NCBI RefSeq assembly: GCF_003569745.1
Contig: NZ_AP018498.1
Span: 3,015,001-3,079,000, forward strand
DNA length: 64,000 bases
Origin: Altererythrobacter sp. B11
GTDB lineage: Bacteria > Pseudomonadota > Alphaproteobacteria > Sphingomonadales > Sphingomonadaceae
Direction of reading: 5' to 3'
Part shown: one piece after another, positions 25,503 through 36,215 of the stretch
Layout: each line of letters begins with the position of its first letter
How positions within the stretch are numbered: the first letter of the stretch is position 1
Translations under genes and position numbers: made by a program
Notes under the pieces: model-generated
What the model saw: the letters and a program-made list of their open reading frames with translations, nothing else
Told to the model about the DNA's origin: nothing
Databases searched by the model: none

Positions 25503-26186
25503 ATGACCTACCTCAGCCGTAACTCTGATCCGCGCGGCCGTGCCGCCGCACTTGCCGCAACCGTGGCGATCCATGCCGTGATGGGCGTGGTCGTGGTGGC
25601 CGGGCTCGCCGTCAGCGGCGTGATCCCGCTGGAAAAGGGCAAGCTCATCGGCGTCAACATTCCGCTGACGCCTCCCCCGCCCCCGCCGCTCGACGTGGTG
25701 GAGATGCCGAAGTCCAAGGTGCAGCCGCCGGTAGCGCCCAATCGCGAGATCGTACTCAACACCGACAGCACCCAGACCGTCGATGTGTTCGATCCGGCGA
25801 AACCCGAGGCGGAGGTGTGGTCGGATTATCCGGACGTCAGGCCGACGGTCACCCCACCGCCGCTGCCGCCCCGGCCGACGCCGTCCTTCACGCCCACCGG
25901 CGCAGCGCCGCTCAGCAGCCCGGCAAGCTGGATCACCGCAGATGATTATCCAGCTAGCCCGCTCCGCCAGGGGATCGAAGGCACAGCAACCTATCGCCTG
26001 GTGATCGCCACCAGCGGCAAGGTGAGCGCTTGCGAGATCACCGCCTCCACCGGCAACCGCCAGCTGGACGCGGCAACCTGCCGCGCGCTGACCCGGCGGG
26101 CGCGCTTCGAAGCGGCAACCGACGGCAGCGGAGCGCGGGTCGTCGGCACCTACACGGGCCGCGTCACCTGGCAGATTCCGGACTGA
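25503..26186 (+). CDS. tonB: Energy transducer TonB
   Basis: 227 residues. One N-terminal membrane helix after a basic start (about residues 15-40, VAIHAVMGVVVVAGLAVSG), a proline-rich periplasmic spacer (PPPPPPLD; VTPPPLPPRPTP) and a C-terminal TonB domain with YPASPLRQGIEGTATYRLVI and a closing VTWQIPD. It passes proton-motive energy from ExbBD to outer-membrane receptors. exbB/exbD are not adjacent. GGAGAGGATGCGACC before the ATG gives a ribosome-binding site. Confidence 0.88.
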   Translation: MTYLSRNSDPRGRAAALAATVAIHAVMGVVVVAGLAVSGVIPLEKGKLIGVNIPLTPPPPPPLDVVEMPKSKVQPPVAPNREIVLNTDSTQTVDVFDPAKPEAEVWSDYPDVRPTVTPPPLPPRPTPSFTPTGAAPLSSPASWITADDYPASPLRQGIEGTATYRLVIATSGKVSACEITASTGNRQLDAATCRALTRRARFEAATDGSGARVVGTYTGRVTWQIPD

Positions 26187-26189
26187 GGC

Positions 26190-26402
26190 CTACTGCGGCG
26201 CCGCGATGTCGCCGGCGCGGTCCAGCGGGGCCGTGCCGTCGGCATCGGGCACCGTCCAGATCAGCACATTGACGACCATGACCATGGCGAGGATCAGCAT
26301 CAGCCACACCTGCCGCCGGGGGCCACCCTTGCGCCACAGATAGATCGCGCCGATCACCAGCGCACCGGCCACCAGCATCAGCACCGAAAGGATCGCGTTC
26401 AT
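26190..26402 (-). CDS. Small membrane protein of unknown function
   Basis: 70 residues. Two hydrophobic helices, ILSVLMLVAGALVIGAIYLW and VWLMLILAMVMVVNVLIW, separated by a basic turn RKGGPRRQ, with an acidic C-terminal tail (PDADGTAPLDRAGD). I start at ATG 26402 (MNAILSVLM). The gene converges on tonB with a 3-bp gap and is divergent from the DUF885 gene. The hydrophobic pattern supports a real gene; no family recognised. Confidence 0.62.
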   Translation of the reverse strand: MNAILSVLMLVAGALVIGAIYLWRKGGPRRQVWLMLILAMVMVVNVLIWTVPDADGTAPLDRAGDIAAPQ

Positions 26403-26485
26403 GACGACCCGATAGGGCCTCGCTGCGCGAAGGGGAAGCATCGGGTGCGATTGACAGGCTCCGGCGCCGGTTGCACTGATTGCCT

Positions 26486-28354
26486 ATGCCGATTTCACAA
26501 GAAACCTTCACCCGCCGCGGCGCCCTTGCGTCGCTTGGCGCCGGGGTCTCGCTGATCGTCCTCTCCGGTTGCGCACGCGGCGCGCTGGTGGCGGCCGGCG
26601 ACACACCCGCTGCCGCCGGTTCGGAAGCCGTGCTGGACGATATTGCCTTCGACCTGCTGCGGCACGAGCCGGAGCGGGCCACCTCGCTGGGCGTGGACAC
26701 GGGAGAGCATGCCGCGTTGCGCGCGCAATTGCGCGATACCACACCCGCGGGCATCTCTGCCTATGCCGAAAGCCTGCGGGAAAGGCTGCGGCAGGCTCGC
26801 GCCTTCCCGCGCGAAGGCCTGGATCCGGCACGGCGGACCAGCTTCGAAGTGGTGGAAAGCGCCTATGCCAATGCGCTGGAAGGCTTTGCCCTGCCCTATG
26901 GCGATGTGGCCGTGGGCGGCTGGCGCAACGCACCCTACGCGGTGATCCAGAATGTCGGCGGCTATCTCGACCTGCCGCGCTTTCTCGATTCCGATCATCC
27001 CATCCGCGATGCGCAGGACGCGGAGGCCTATGTTTCGCGGCTGGAACAGATCCCGGCCTATCTCAATGGCGAGCTGGAGCGGATCCGGGCCGCGCGGGAG
27101 ATGGGGCTGGTGCCGCCCGACTTCCTGCTCGACAAGGCAATCCCGCAGATGGAAGCCTCGCTGGCAGACGCCCGCGCGGGCGGAGCGCTGGTGGACTCGC
27201 TGGTGCGGCGCACGGCGGAACAGAACATCGCCGGAGACTGGGCGCGCCGCGCCACGCCGCTGGTGACGGGCCCGATTGCCGATGCGCTGGCGGCCCAGCT
27301 GGCCGAGCTGAAGGCAGAGCGCGCCATCGCCACCGGGGAGCCCGGCATGGGGGCCCGGCCGCAGGGCGCGGAATGGTATGACTGGGCGCTACGCGCCAGC
27401 ACGACCACACGGATGACACCGGACGAGATTCACCAGATGGGGCTGGAACAGCTGGAGGAAATCCACGGCCGGATGGACCCGATCCTGCGTGATCTTGGCT
27501 ATACGAAGGGCAGCGTGGGCGATCGCATGAATGCGCTCGCCACGGACCCGCGGTTCAAATTTGCCGAAGGCGATCCGGGACGTGCCGAGATCATGGCCTT
27601 CATCCACGAACGGATCGACTGGATCACGGCGCAGATGCCGCGTGCCTTCAACACGCTGGTGGATGCGAAGCTGGAAGTGCGCCGCCTGCCGCTGGCGGAG
27701 GAGCCGGGCGCCCCCACCGCCTATGGCGGCGCGGGATCGAAGGACGGCACGATTCCCGGCAAGATGTGGATCAACCTGCGCACCACCGATCTGCACCGCA
27801 AATACACGGTGCCCACGCTGGTGCATCACGAGACGATCCCAGGCCATGTGTGGCAGGGCGAATATGCCAACCAGCTGCCGCTGATTCGCTCCATCTTGGC
27901 CTTCAACGCCTATTCGGAAGGCTGGGCGCTCTATGCCGAGCAGCTTGCGGACGAGCTGGGCGCCTATGCCGAGCATCCCGCCTGGCGGCTGGGCTATCTG
28001 CAGGATCAGGCCTTCCGCGCCTGCCGGCTGATCGCCGACACCGGGCTGCACCACAAGCGCTGGAGCCGCGAGCAGGCCGTGCGGCTGTTCACCGAACGCA
28101 ATGGCGACGATCCGACCGAGATCGCCAGCGAGGTGGATCGTTATTGCTCATGGCCGGGGCAGGCTTGCGGCTACAAGGTCGGGCACAGCGAAATCCTGCG
28201 CCAGCGCAGCCGCGCAATGGCCACGCTGGGCGGACGCTACGACCTGCGCGCCTTTGACGATGCGGTGGTGCTGGGCGGCAACGTGCCGCTGGACGTGCTG
28301 GCGAAGAACGTGGACCGCTACATCGCGGCCCCCGCTCCGGCGCAGGGCGCCTGA
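26486..28354 (+). CDS. DUF885 metallopeptidase-like lipoprotein
   Basis: 622 residues. The N-terminus combines a twin-arginine (TRRGALASLG) and a lipobox (VLSGC, Cys29), suggesting Tat export followed by lipidation. The DUF885 body has the metal site HHETIPGH with downstream AYSEGWALYAEQ and LGYLQDQAFRACRLIADTGL, and closes RSRAMATLGGRYDLRAFDD. DUF885 proteins resemble M3/M32-type zinc peptidases; the substrate is unknown. I start at ATG 26486; a TTG six bases upstream is unlikely. Confidence 0.87.
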   Translation: MPISQETFTRRGALASLGAGVSLIVLSGCARGALVAAGDTPAAAGSEAVLDDIAFDLLRHEPERATSLGVDTGEHAALRAQLRDTTPAGISAYAESLRERLRQARAFPREGLDPARRTSFEVVESAYANALEGFALPYGDVAVGGWRNAPYAVIQNVGGYLDLPRFLDSDHPIRDAQDAEAYVSRLEQIPAYLNGELERIRAAREMGLVPPDFLLDKAIPQMEASLADARAGGALVDSLVRRTAEQNIAGDWARRATPLVTGPIADALAAQLAELKAERAIATGEPGMGARPQGAEWYDWALRASTTTRMTPDEIHQMGLEQLEEIHGRMDPILRDLGYTKGSVGDRMNALATDPRFKFAEGDPGRAEIMAFIHERIDWITAQMPRAFNTLVDAKLEVRRLPLAEEPGAPTAYGGAGSKDGTIPGKMWINLRTTDLHRKYTVPTLVHHETIPGHVWQGEYANQLPLIRSILAFNAYSEGWALYAEQLADELGAYAEHPAWRLGYLQDQAFRACRLIADTGLHHKRWSREQAVRLFTERNGDDPTEIASEVDRYCSWPGQACGYKVGHSEILRQRSRAMATLGGRYDLRAFDDAVVLGGNVPLDVLAKNVDRYIAAPAPAQGA

Positions 28355-28394
28355 GGCGGAACGGGCGGCGCGGCGCCGCCCGTTCGCTCAGAAA

Positions 28395-28453
28395 TCAACC
28401 CTTGCGGAAGAACTCGCTCGCCTTGTTGGCGAGACCGTGAGCGGATTGCCGTC
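28395..28453 (-). pseudogene. Detached C-terminal tail of the DUF937-like gene
   Basis: Immediately past the TGA at the end of the 28454-28717 gene, the sequence continues to encode DGNPL in the same frame and then, after a frameshift, GLANKASEFFRKG with its own stop. Together with the preceding MLDRD this would rebuild a DRDGDGNPL...FF-K tail like that of related small proteins. One nonsense change plus a small deletion would explain it. Confidence 0.45.
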
Positions 28454-28717
28454 TCAGTCGCGGTCCAGCATGTTGGCGAATTCCATCAGCGAGCCTTCGC
28501 CGCCGATCTGCTCCACGATCTGGCTGAGCGTGCCGGTGGGCAGCCCCGTCTTCGCCGCGGCGGCTTCCACCGTATCGCCTTCCATCTGATGCGCATGGGC
28601 GAGTGCGGCGATCGCCTTCTCTGCCGTCGCCGGCTCGATCCCGACCTTGTTGGCAAGATTGACGACATCGTCCGGGGTGCCGGAAAGGCTTCTCAGAATA
28701 TCATCGAATATGCTCAT
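28454..28717 (-). CDS. Small DUF937-like protein, C-terminus apparently truncated
   Basis: 87 residues. A helical, acidic protein: MSIFDDILRSLSG start, two similar helix-turn-helix halves (VGIEPATAEKAIAALAHAHQ; TGLPTGTLSQIVEQIGGE), ending FANMLDRD. The pattern resembles the N-terminal repeats of DUF937/YidB-like proteins. In those a DxDGDGNP tail usually follows; here a TGA interrupts that position and the rest lies out of frame in 28395-28453. Function unknown. Confidence 0.6.
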   Translation of the reverse strand: MSIFDDILRSLSGTPDDVVNLANKVGIEPATAEKAIAALAHAHQMEGDTVEAAAAKTGLPTGTLSQIVEQIGGEGSLMEFANMLDRD

Positions 28718-28825
28718 TTCATTTCTCCTGACTGGCCCACCCGCTCGTGGATATGATGCGCGGCCCTGCCATTGTTACAAGTCAAATCTGCGCAGGATGT
28801 TTCGATGATTGCGCCGCGCAGGGCG

Positions 28826-28857
28826 AAAACAGAAACGGCGCCCGCATCGCGGACGCC
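28826..28857 (-). terminator. Rho-independent terminator of pckA
   Basis: On the minus strand GGCGTCCGC-GAT-GCGGGCGCC forms a 9-bp stem (one G-U pair) with a 3-nt loop, followed by GTTTCTGTTTT. It lies 50 bp after the pckA stop. Confidence 0.85.
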
Positions 28858-28907
28858 GCTTCTCATGTTCGCACGGGCCGGGGCGCGGTCAGCACCCCCC
28901 ACCCGGT

Positions 28908-30503
<1,596 letters not shown>

Positions 30504-30763
30504 GAGCAAAACTCCCTATAGACGTGCGAAAATGCCGCAAACCCCGCGGCATGGGTTCTGTTATGTAATCCGCATAATCGCCGGGGCCAGCCGCGTCAAT
30601 TTACCATCCGGAATGTGCCGGAATTGACCATGTCGGAAAAAAGCCCTTTCCCGCCAGACCTTTCTCACGGAGTCTACGCGCCAGCCGGTGCGGCATGATT
30701 GTTCTTTTCGGGCGTTCGCGTTAGGGCGCAAGCCATGTTCGACGACCCGTGCCGATCAGCAGG

Positions 30764-31513
30764 ATGAGCGAGGACCAGCCCCCGCCCGCGCCGGAGCTTC
30801 CGCGCAGCATCGCGCTGGTCGATGACGATCGCAACATCCTCACCACGCTGTCGATCGCGCTGCAGGCGGAAGGTTATGCCGTGCGGGTCTATTCCGACGG
30901 CGAGGCGGCGCTGAAGGCGCTGCGCGAGAACCCGCCGGACCTCGCGGTGTTCGACATCAAGATGCCGCGGATGGACGGGATGGAACTGCTCGCCCGGCTG
31001 CGCGAATACTCCCAGCTCCCCGTCATCTTCCTCACCAGCAAGGATCAGGAACAGGACGAGGAAGCCGGCCTCGCCCTGGGGGCCGACGACTATATCGCCA
31101 AGCCGTTCAGCCAGCGGCTGTTGCTGGCGCGGATCCGCGCGATTTTGCGCCGCGCCGGGCCGGTGCGCGAGGCGGAGCCGGGTTCCCCATCGCCCGCTAT
31201 CCCGGAAGGTGCGGTGATTGCGCGCGGCCGGCTGGTAATGGATCCGGCCCGCCATCAGGTGACCTGGGACGGGCGCCCGGTCTCCCTCACCGTCACGGAG
31301 TTCCTGATCCTCGAGGCACTGGCTCAGCGCCCCGGCGTCATCAAGAGCCGCAACCAATTGATGGACGCGGCCTATCCCGATGACGTGTTCGTGGACGATC
31401 GCACGGTGGACAGCCATATCAAGCGGCTGCGGCGCAAATTCCGCGCCGCCGATCCCGAATTCGGCGCGATCTCCACCCTCTATGGTGCGGGCTACAGCTT
31501 CTCCGATGTCTGA
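30764..31513 (+). CDS. chvI: Response regulator ChvI (OmpR/PhoB family)
   Basis: About 249 residues. Receiver domain: [10 protein letters not shown], phospho-acceptor Asp64 in [12 protein letters not shown], then FLTSKD and [11 protein letters not shown]-terminal winged helix, [20 protein letters not shown] then [14 protein letters not shown], is of the OmpR type. Length and order match ChvI/BatR. I start at ATG 30764 (MSEDQ); a GTG at 30749 is possible. The 260-bp shared promoter region with pckA contains a CCGGAAT direct repeat at 10-bp spacing (30608-30624). It overlaps chvG. Confidence 0.9.
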   Translation: MSEDQPPPAPELPRSIALVDDDRNILTTLSIALQAEGYAVRVYSDGEAALKALRENPPDLAVFDIKMPRMDGMELLARLREYSQLPVIFLTSKDQEQDEEAGLALGADDYIAKPFSQRLLLARIRAILRRAGPVREAEPGSPSPAIPEGAVIARGRLVMDPARHQVTWDGRPVSLTVTEFLILEALAQRPGVIKSRNQLMDAAYPDDVFVDDRTVDSHIKRLRRKFRAADPEFGAISTLYGAGYSFSDV

Positions 31514-33062
31514 GGCCCCGGCGGGCGGCGGGCGGCTGGAGCGGCTGGCCTTTCCGCTCAACACCTCGCTCACCGCGCGCATCCTGGCGGTCAATCTGAT
31601 CCCGCTGATGCTGCTGGCGGGCAGCCTGTTCTTCCTCGATTCCTATCGCCGGCAATTGCTCGACGAGCGGTTCAAGCTCGCACGGATCGAAGCGCAGATC
31701 ACGGCCGAGGCGCTGGCCGGCGCCAGTCGGGAGCGGCAGGAAGCGCTGCTGATCCAGATCGGCAAGGAACAGCACATGCGGCTGCGCATGTATGACGCCG
31801 AAGGCCATCTGTGGGCGGACAGCTTCGCTCTCGACAAGCCGTCTTTCACTCTAGGCGATCCGGTGGCGGCGCCCTGGCCGCAGGATCTGGCCCGGCTGGT
31901 CGATCTGGCCGTCGACTTTGCGGTGGGCGCCCCCTCTCCGCCCCCGTTTGTCGATCCGGAGAGCGACCGCGCGGCCGATTGGCCCGAACTGGTCCGCGCG
32001 CGTGAGCAGGGCCTCACCCAGATCGAGCTGCGCCGGGCATCCGATCTCACCCCGGTCATCACCGCCGCTGCGCCGGTCGGGCTCAAGGGTTCCACCCTGC
32101 TGACCACCCGCAATGCGGCGGACATCACCCAGGCCGTGCGGGATGCGCGCACCTCTTTGCTCGCACTGATGACGGCCGCGCTGGGGCTTTCCATCGTCCT
32201 GTCGCTCTATCTCGCGCGCACGATCATCGAACCGCTGCGGCGGCTCGTTCGCGCGGCGGTGCGGGTGCGGCTGGGGCGGGAGCGCGAGGTGGAGGTACCG
32301 CGCATGCAATCTCGCGGAGATGAGATCGGCGTGCTCGCCCGCGCGGTGTCCGATATGACAAGCGCCCTGCGCCACCGGATCGACGCAGTGGAGATGTTTG
32401 CCGCCGATGTGGCGCATGAAATCAAGAACCCGCTCGCTAGCCTGCGCAGCGCGCTCGAATCGCTGCCCCGCGTGGCCGACCCGGATCTGCGCGAACAGCT
32501 GACCGAGGTCGCGGCGCATGACGTGCGACGGATCGACCGGCTGGTGACCGAAATCGCGGAGGCAAGCCGGATCGATGCGGAGCTGAGCCGCGCCACCTTC
32601 GAACCGATCGACCTGGCCGAACTCGTCGCCAATGTCGTCGCCGCGCGCGAGGATCGCGGGCTCAACGAAGGCCGCCAGGTCGCCATCGCACTTGGGGATG
32701 AGGCCGCGCTGGTGATGGGCGTGCCGATCCGCATCGAGCGGGTGATCGACAATCTGCTGGACAACGCCGTCTCTTTCTCCCCGCCCGGCGGCACCATCTC
32801 CGTCGGCATCGAGCGCGATGGAGAGACAGTGCGGGCCAGCGTGTGCGACGAAGGACCGGGAATCCCCGAGGACGCGCGAGAGAAGGTGTTCACCCGCTTC
32901 CATTCGGACCGGCCGGCGGCGGAGAGCTTCGGCGACCACAGCGGCCTCGGCCTCGCCATCGCGCGCACCATTGCCGAGGCGCATGACGGCAAGCTGCGCG
33001 TGTCCGACCGGCCGGACGGGCATGCCGGCGCCTGCCTGCTGCTGGAACTGCCCGCAGCATGA
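31506..33062 (+). CDS. chvG: Sensor histidine kinase ChvG
   Basis: 518 residues. Two membrane helices (about 25-45 and 215-235) enclose a periplasmic domain; a HAMP linker follows ([15 protein letters not shown]), then the H-box [14 protein letters not shown] with His304, the N-box [13 protein letters not shown], and ATP-lid motifs DEGPGIP and [10 protein letters not shown]. The stimulus of ChvG in relatives is acid or envelope stress. The start overlaps chvI (ATG inside its final codons) and its end overlaps hprK in ATGA. Confidence 0.92.
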   Translation: MSEAPAGGGRLERLAFPLNTSLTARILAVNLIPLMLLAGSLFFLDSYRRQLLDERFKLARIEAQITAEALAGASRERQEALLIQIGKEQHMRLRMYDAEGHLWADSFALDKPSFTLGDPVAAPWPQDLARLVDLAVDFAVGAPSPPPFVDPESDRAADWPELVRAREQGLTQIELRRASDLTPVITAAAPVGLKGSTLLTTRNAADITQAVRDARTSLLALMTAALGLSIVLSLYLARTIIEPLRRLVRAAVRVRLGREREVEVPRMQSRGDEIGVLARAVSDMTSALRHRIDAVEMFAADVAHEIKNPLASLRSALESLPRVADPDLREQLTEVAAHDVRRIDRLVTEIAEASRIDAELSRATFEPIDLAELVANVVAAREDRGLNEGRQVAIALGDEAALVMGVPIRIERVIDNLLDNAVSFSPPGGTISVGIERDGETVRASVCDEGPGIPEDAREKVFTRFHSDRPAAESFGDHSGLGLAIARTIAEAHDGKLRVSDRPDGHAGACLLLELPAA

Positions 33063-33478
33063 GCGAGACACTGCACCAGGCGAGTTGCGTGGCCATCGGC
33101 GGCCGCGCGCTGCTGATCGAAGGGCCGCCCGGCAGCGGCAAGTCCAGCCTTGCCCTCGCGCTCATCGACCGGGGCGCGCAGCTGGTGGGCGATGACGGCG
33201 TGCGGCTGGAGCAGCGTGAGGGGCGGCTGTGGGCCCTGCCCCCGCCGAACATCGCCGGGCTGATCGAAATCCGCAACGTGGGCCTTGCGCAGATGGAGCC
33301 GGTGGAAGCACCCGTCGCCTTGGCGCTGGCGCTGGATCCTGCGGCGCCGCGCTTCGTCGAACAGGCCGAACAGGCGACCCGCGGCGGCCTTGCCGTGCCG
33401 CTGGTGCGGCTGTGGCCGGAGAGCCCGGTGCTGGGCCTGCGCGCCGAATATGCGCTGGAAATCCACGGCCTGCGCTGA
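33059..33478 (+). CDS. hprK: Short HPr kinase/phosphorylase
   Basis: 139 residues. Only the C-terminal kinase domain is present: Walker A EGPPGSGKSSLALAL, then LVGDDGVRLEQ and a later AEQATRGGLAVPLVRLWPES. Firmicutes HprK proteins are about 310 residues with an extra N-terminal domain; the short form is normal in alphaproteobacteria, where it phosphorylates HPr on serine. The start overlaps the chvG stop, so both are probably translated together; its target HPr is encoded three genes downstream. Confidence 0.9.
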   Translation: MSETLHQASCVAIGGRALLIEGPPGSGKSSLALALIDRGAQLVGDDGVRLEQREGRLWALPPPNIAGLIEIRNVGLAQMEPVEAPVALALALDPAAPRFVEQAEQATRGGLAVPLVRLWPESPVLGLRAEYALEIHGLR

Positions 33479-33521
33479 GCCCCTCTTTCCTTTTCGGCGC
33501 AGCGCAGGCACAGGCTGGCGC

Positions 33522-34430
33522 ATGGCCGACGCTTCTGCCGAGAACCGCCAGCGCATCCTCCTCGTCACCGGCATGCTGGGGGCGGGCAAGACCACCGCGC
33601 TGCGCGAGCTGGAGGACCTGGGCTGGGAAGCGATCGACAATTTCCCGATTCGCCTGCTGCAGCGCCTGCTGGGCGGGGAGCCGGGCGGCCATTCGCTGGC
33701 CATCGGCTTCGATTGCCGCACGCGCGGCTTCCTGCCCGAAGAGATCATCGAGCGGGTGAAGAAGCTGGCCGCGCGCGACGATCTGACGGTGACGACGCTG
33801 TTCCTCGACTGTGCCGGCACCGAGCTGGAGCGGCGCTTCAACGAAACGCGGCGGCGCCATTTCCTGGCGCAGGATCTGCCCGTCGCCACGGGGATCGCGG
33901 CCGAGCGCGAGCTGCTGTCCCCCCTGCGCCGCTGGGCTGACGTGCTGATCGACACCACCCATTTTTCCAGCAACGATCTTAAGCTGCGGATCCGCGAATT
34001 GTTCGCCCCCACCGCCCCGCAGGAAATGACCGTGACCGTGTCCAGCTTCGGCTTCTCGCGCGGGATGCCGCCGGTGGCCGATCTGGTGTTCGACATGCGC
34101 TTTCTGGACAATCCCCATTGGGATCCGGAGCTGCGCCCGCTAACCGGCCGCGACCCCAGCGTGGGCGAACACATCCGCCGCGACCCCAGCTTCGCGTCGG
34201 CCTTCGCGCGGATTCGCGACCTGTTGCTGGAGCTGCTGCCGCGCTATGCCGCGCAGGGCAAAAGCTATGTGAACATCGCTTTCGGCTGTACCGGGGGGAG
34301 ACACCGTTCGGTATTCATGGCGGAACAGATTGCCGGGGCCTTGCGCGAAGGGGGCTTTTCGCCCACTGTGCTGCATCGCAACCTGGGGTCGCGAGCTGCC
34401 GAAATGATCGAAGGGCCGCATCAGCCGTGA
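33522..34430 (+). CDS. rapZ: RNase adapter protein RapZ
   Basis: 302 residues. N-terminal P-loop GMLGAGKTTALRELEDLG, followed by the family marker WEAIDNFPIRLL; then TLFLDCAGTELERRFNETRR; and in the C-terminal half SFGFSRGMPPVADLVFDMRF plus IAFGCTGGRHRSV, both hallmarks of RapZ/YvcJ. In E. coli RapZ controls glmS through small RNAs; in alphaproteobacteria its role is unclear. The position between hprK and the EIIA gene ties it to nitrogen-type PTS control. Confidence 0.92.
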   Translation: MADASAENRQRILLVTGMLGAGKTTALRELEDLGWEAIDNFPIRLLQRLLGGEPGGHSLAIGFDCRTRGFLPEEIIERVKKLAARDDLTVTTLFLDCAGTELERRFNETRRRHFLAQDLPVATGIAAERELLSPLRRWADVLIDTTHFSSNDLKLRIRELFAPTAPQEMTVTVSSFGFSRGMPPVADLVFDMRFLDNPHWDPELRPLTGRDPSVGEHIRRDPSFASAFARIRDLLLELLPRYAAQGKSYVNIAFGCTGGRHRSVFMAEQIAGALREGGFSPTVLHRNLGSRAAEMIEGPHQP

Positions 34431-34515
34431 CCTGTTCCAACCTCCAGCGGGGGCGCCCGGCCACCATGCCATGCGCGACGAATGCGGGCCTTCTGTCGAT
34501 GAGACGCCACCTTTC

Positions 34516-34920
34516 ATGATCGGACTGATCCTGGTGACCCATGGCCGGTTGGCCGAGGAATTCGTGCACGCGATGGAGCATGTCGTCGGCGGCCAGACCG
34601 ACGTCGCGACCGTGTGCATCGGGCCGCACGACGATATGGAGGCGCGCCGCAAGGAAATCGCCGATGCCATCAAGACGGTGGATTCGGGCGGCGGGGTCAT
34701 CATCCTGACCGACCTGTTCGGCGGCACGCCATCCAACCTCGCCATTTCGCTGCTGCAAACAGGCAAGACGGAGGTGATCGCCGGGATCAACCTGCCGATG
34801 CTGATCCGCCTTGCCGGCGCGCGCAAGGATATGGAGCTGCGGGCTGCCGCCAATGCCGCGCGCGACGCGGGGCGCAATTACATTACCATCGCCTCCGAGT
34901 TCCTCGGCCAGGAGGCGTAA
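34516..34920 (+). CDS. PTS EIIA component, mannose type
   Basis: 134 residues. Starts MIGLILVTHGRLAEEF with the phosphorylatable His9, then DLFGGTPSNLAI, which is diagnostic of EIIA-Man. Alphaproteobacteria of this type have no sugar-transport PTS partners near it, so it is regarded as regulatory. I start at ATG 34516 rather than upstream. HPr follows after 17 bp. It receives phosphate from HPr. Confidence 0.92.
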   Translation: MIGLILVTHGRLAEEFVHAMEHVVGGQTDVATVCIGPHDDMEARRKEIADAIKTVDSGGGVIILTDLFGGTPSNLAISLLQTGKTEVIAGINLPMLIRLAGARKDMELRAAANAARDAGRNYITIASEFLGQEA

Positions 34921-34937
34921 AGTCTGGGAGAGGCGGC

Positions 34938-35213
34938 ATGTCAGAACAACGCCGCGAAGTGATGATCGTCAACAAGCGCGGGCTGCATGCGCGGGCCAGC
35001 GCCAAATTCGTCGCCTGCGTCGCTGCCATGAATGATTGCCAGGTGACGGTGAGCAAGGACGGCAACAGCGCCGCGGGCGGTTCCATCCTCGGCCTGATGA
35101 TGCTGGGCGCCGCCAAGGGCGACCGGATCGAGCTGACGGTGTCCGGTGAGGCGGCGGAACAGCGGCTGGCGGAACTGGTCGCGATGATCGAGGACGGCTT
35201 CGGCGAGGATTGA
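34938..35213 (+). CDS. ptsH: Phosphocarrier protein HPr
   Basis: 91 residues. NKRGLHARASAKFV contains the active His17, and SAAGGSILGLMMLGA holds the regulatory serine (Ser49, equivalent to Ser46) that the short HprK would phosphorylate. The ATG has GGGAGAGG about 6 bases upstream. It closes the block pckA, chvI, chvG, hprK, rapZ, EIIA, HPr. EI (ptsP/ptsI) is not in the window. Confidence 0.93.
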   Translation: MSEQRREVMIVNKRGLHARASAKFVACVAAMNDCQVTVSKDGNSAAGGSILGLMMLGAAKGDRIELTVSGEAAEQRLAELVAMIEDGFGED

Positions 35214-35244
35214 AACTGGCCGCCGGCTGGCGCAGGGGCGACGG

Positions 35245-36060
35245 ATGCGCCGCACCATCTCCGGATTCTCCAACCCCACGGTCAAATATCTGCGCAGTCT
35301 GCGCGACAAGAAGCATCGCCGGCGCGAAGGCAAGTTCCTGGCCGAAGGGCTGCGGCTGCTGACCGACGCGCGCGAGAGCGGCATCCTGCCCGACATGCTC
35401 GTGATGGCCGAAGGGCGCGATCCCCACCCGCTGGTGGATGCGCTGGAAGGCGCCGTCATCGCCGCTGGCGGCGAAGTGATCGAGACCACGCCCGATATTC
35501 TCGCCAAGATCACCGGCAAGGACAATCCGCAGGCGGTGGCGGGCGTGTTCGGGGAATTCGACACCAGCCTTGCCGCGCTGGACCGCGCCGCGGCGCCGAT
35601 CTGGCTGGTGGCGCAGGCGCTGCGCGATCCCGGCAATCTCGGCACAATGCTGCGCACCGGGGACGCGGTGGGGGCCGGCGGGCTGATCCTGATCGACGAT
35701 TGCGCCGATCCCTTCTCGGTCGAGGCAGTGCGGGCGAGCATGGGGGCGATCTTCACCCAGCGGGTGGCGCAGGCATCCTGGCAGGAGTTCCTGCCCTGGC
35801 TTCGCGGCGGCCCCGGGCAGCTGGTGGCGGCCAGCCTGCGCGATGCCCAGCCCTATCGCGGGGCACCCTATGCCGCGCCATGCTTCATCCTGGTGGGCAA
35901 TGAATCGCGCGGCCTGCCGGAAGAGTATGAAATGGCCTGCGACCTGCGCGTGACCATGCCCATGCGCGGCCGGGCCGACAGCCTCAATGCCGCGGTCGCC
36001 GGGGCCGTTCTGGCCTATCAGGTAGTGGACAGTCTGGAACACGCTGGAACAGGGTTCTAA
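35245..36060 (+). CDS. TrmH/SpoU-family RNA methyltransferase
   Basis: 271 residues. An N-terminal substrate-binding domain starts NPTVKYLRSLRDKKHRRREG, then the SPOUT domain with ALRDPGNLGTMLRT, FILVGNESRGLPEE and a closing VTMPMRGRADSLNAAVAGAV, the three conserved knot motifs of SpoU 2'-O-methyltransferases. Target RNA unknown. The last codons (DSLEHAGTGF, stop) are encoded by the GTTCCA array of a dispersed repeat, so the C-terminus appears to have been set by that element. Confidence 0.9.
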   Translation: MRRTISGFSNPTVKYLRSLRDKKHRRREGKFLAEGLRLLTDARESGILPDMLVMAEGRDPHPLVDALEGAVIAAGGEVIETTPDILAKITGKDNPQAVAGVFGEFDTSLAALDRAAAPIWLVAQALRDPGNLGTMLRTGDAVGAGGLILIDDCADPFSVEAVRASMGAIFTQRVAQASWQEFLPWLRGGPGQLVAASLRDAQPYRGAPYAAPCFILVGNESRGLPEEYEMACDLRVTMPMRGRADSLNAAVAGAVLAYQVVDSLEHAGTGF

Positions 36061-36193
36061 GCAGGAAAATCCCCTGCCCCGTAACGGACAAAAAATCTCC
36101 TTATTCCAGCCCTGTAAAAGCGGAACCTGACAGCAAGCACACGATGGCAAAGAGCAGGAAAGCCCCTGCCCCCGCGCCCTGTCTGTAGGACAG
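36034..36193 (-). repeat. Copy 2 of the three-box dispersed element
   Basis: On the minus strand: CTGTCCTACAG (36193-36183), GCTCTTTGCCATCGTG 28 nt later (36155-36140), then AACCCTGTTCCA and one more GTTCCA at 10-bp spacing (36056-36035), the last part inside the methyltransferase coding end. Two small GCAGG/CCTGC hairpins lie within (36061-36077 and 36154-36169). No gene is seen in this gap. Confidence 0.7.
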
Positions 36194-36215
36194 CCGAAAG
36201 CCCCCGGCGGGGCCC

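Noticed and set aside
32207-34174. 655-codon open frame antisense to chvG, hprK and rapZ
   Set aside because: It spans three well-supported genes and is Ser/Arg-rich without motifs.
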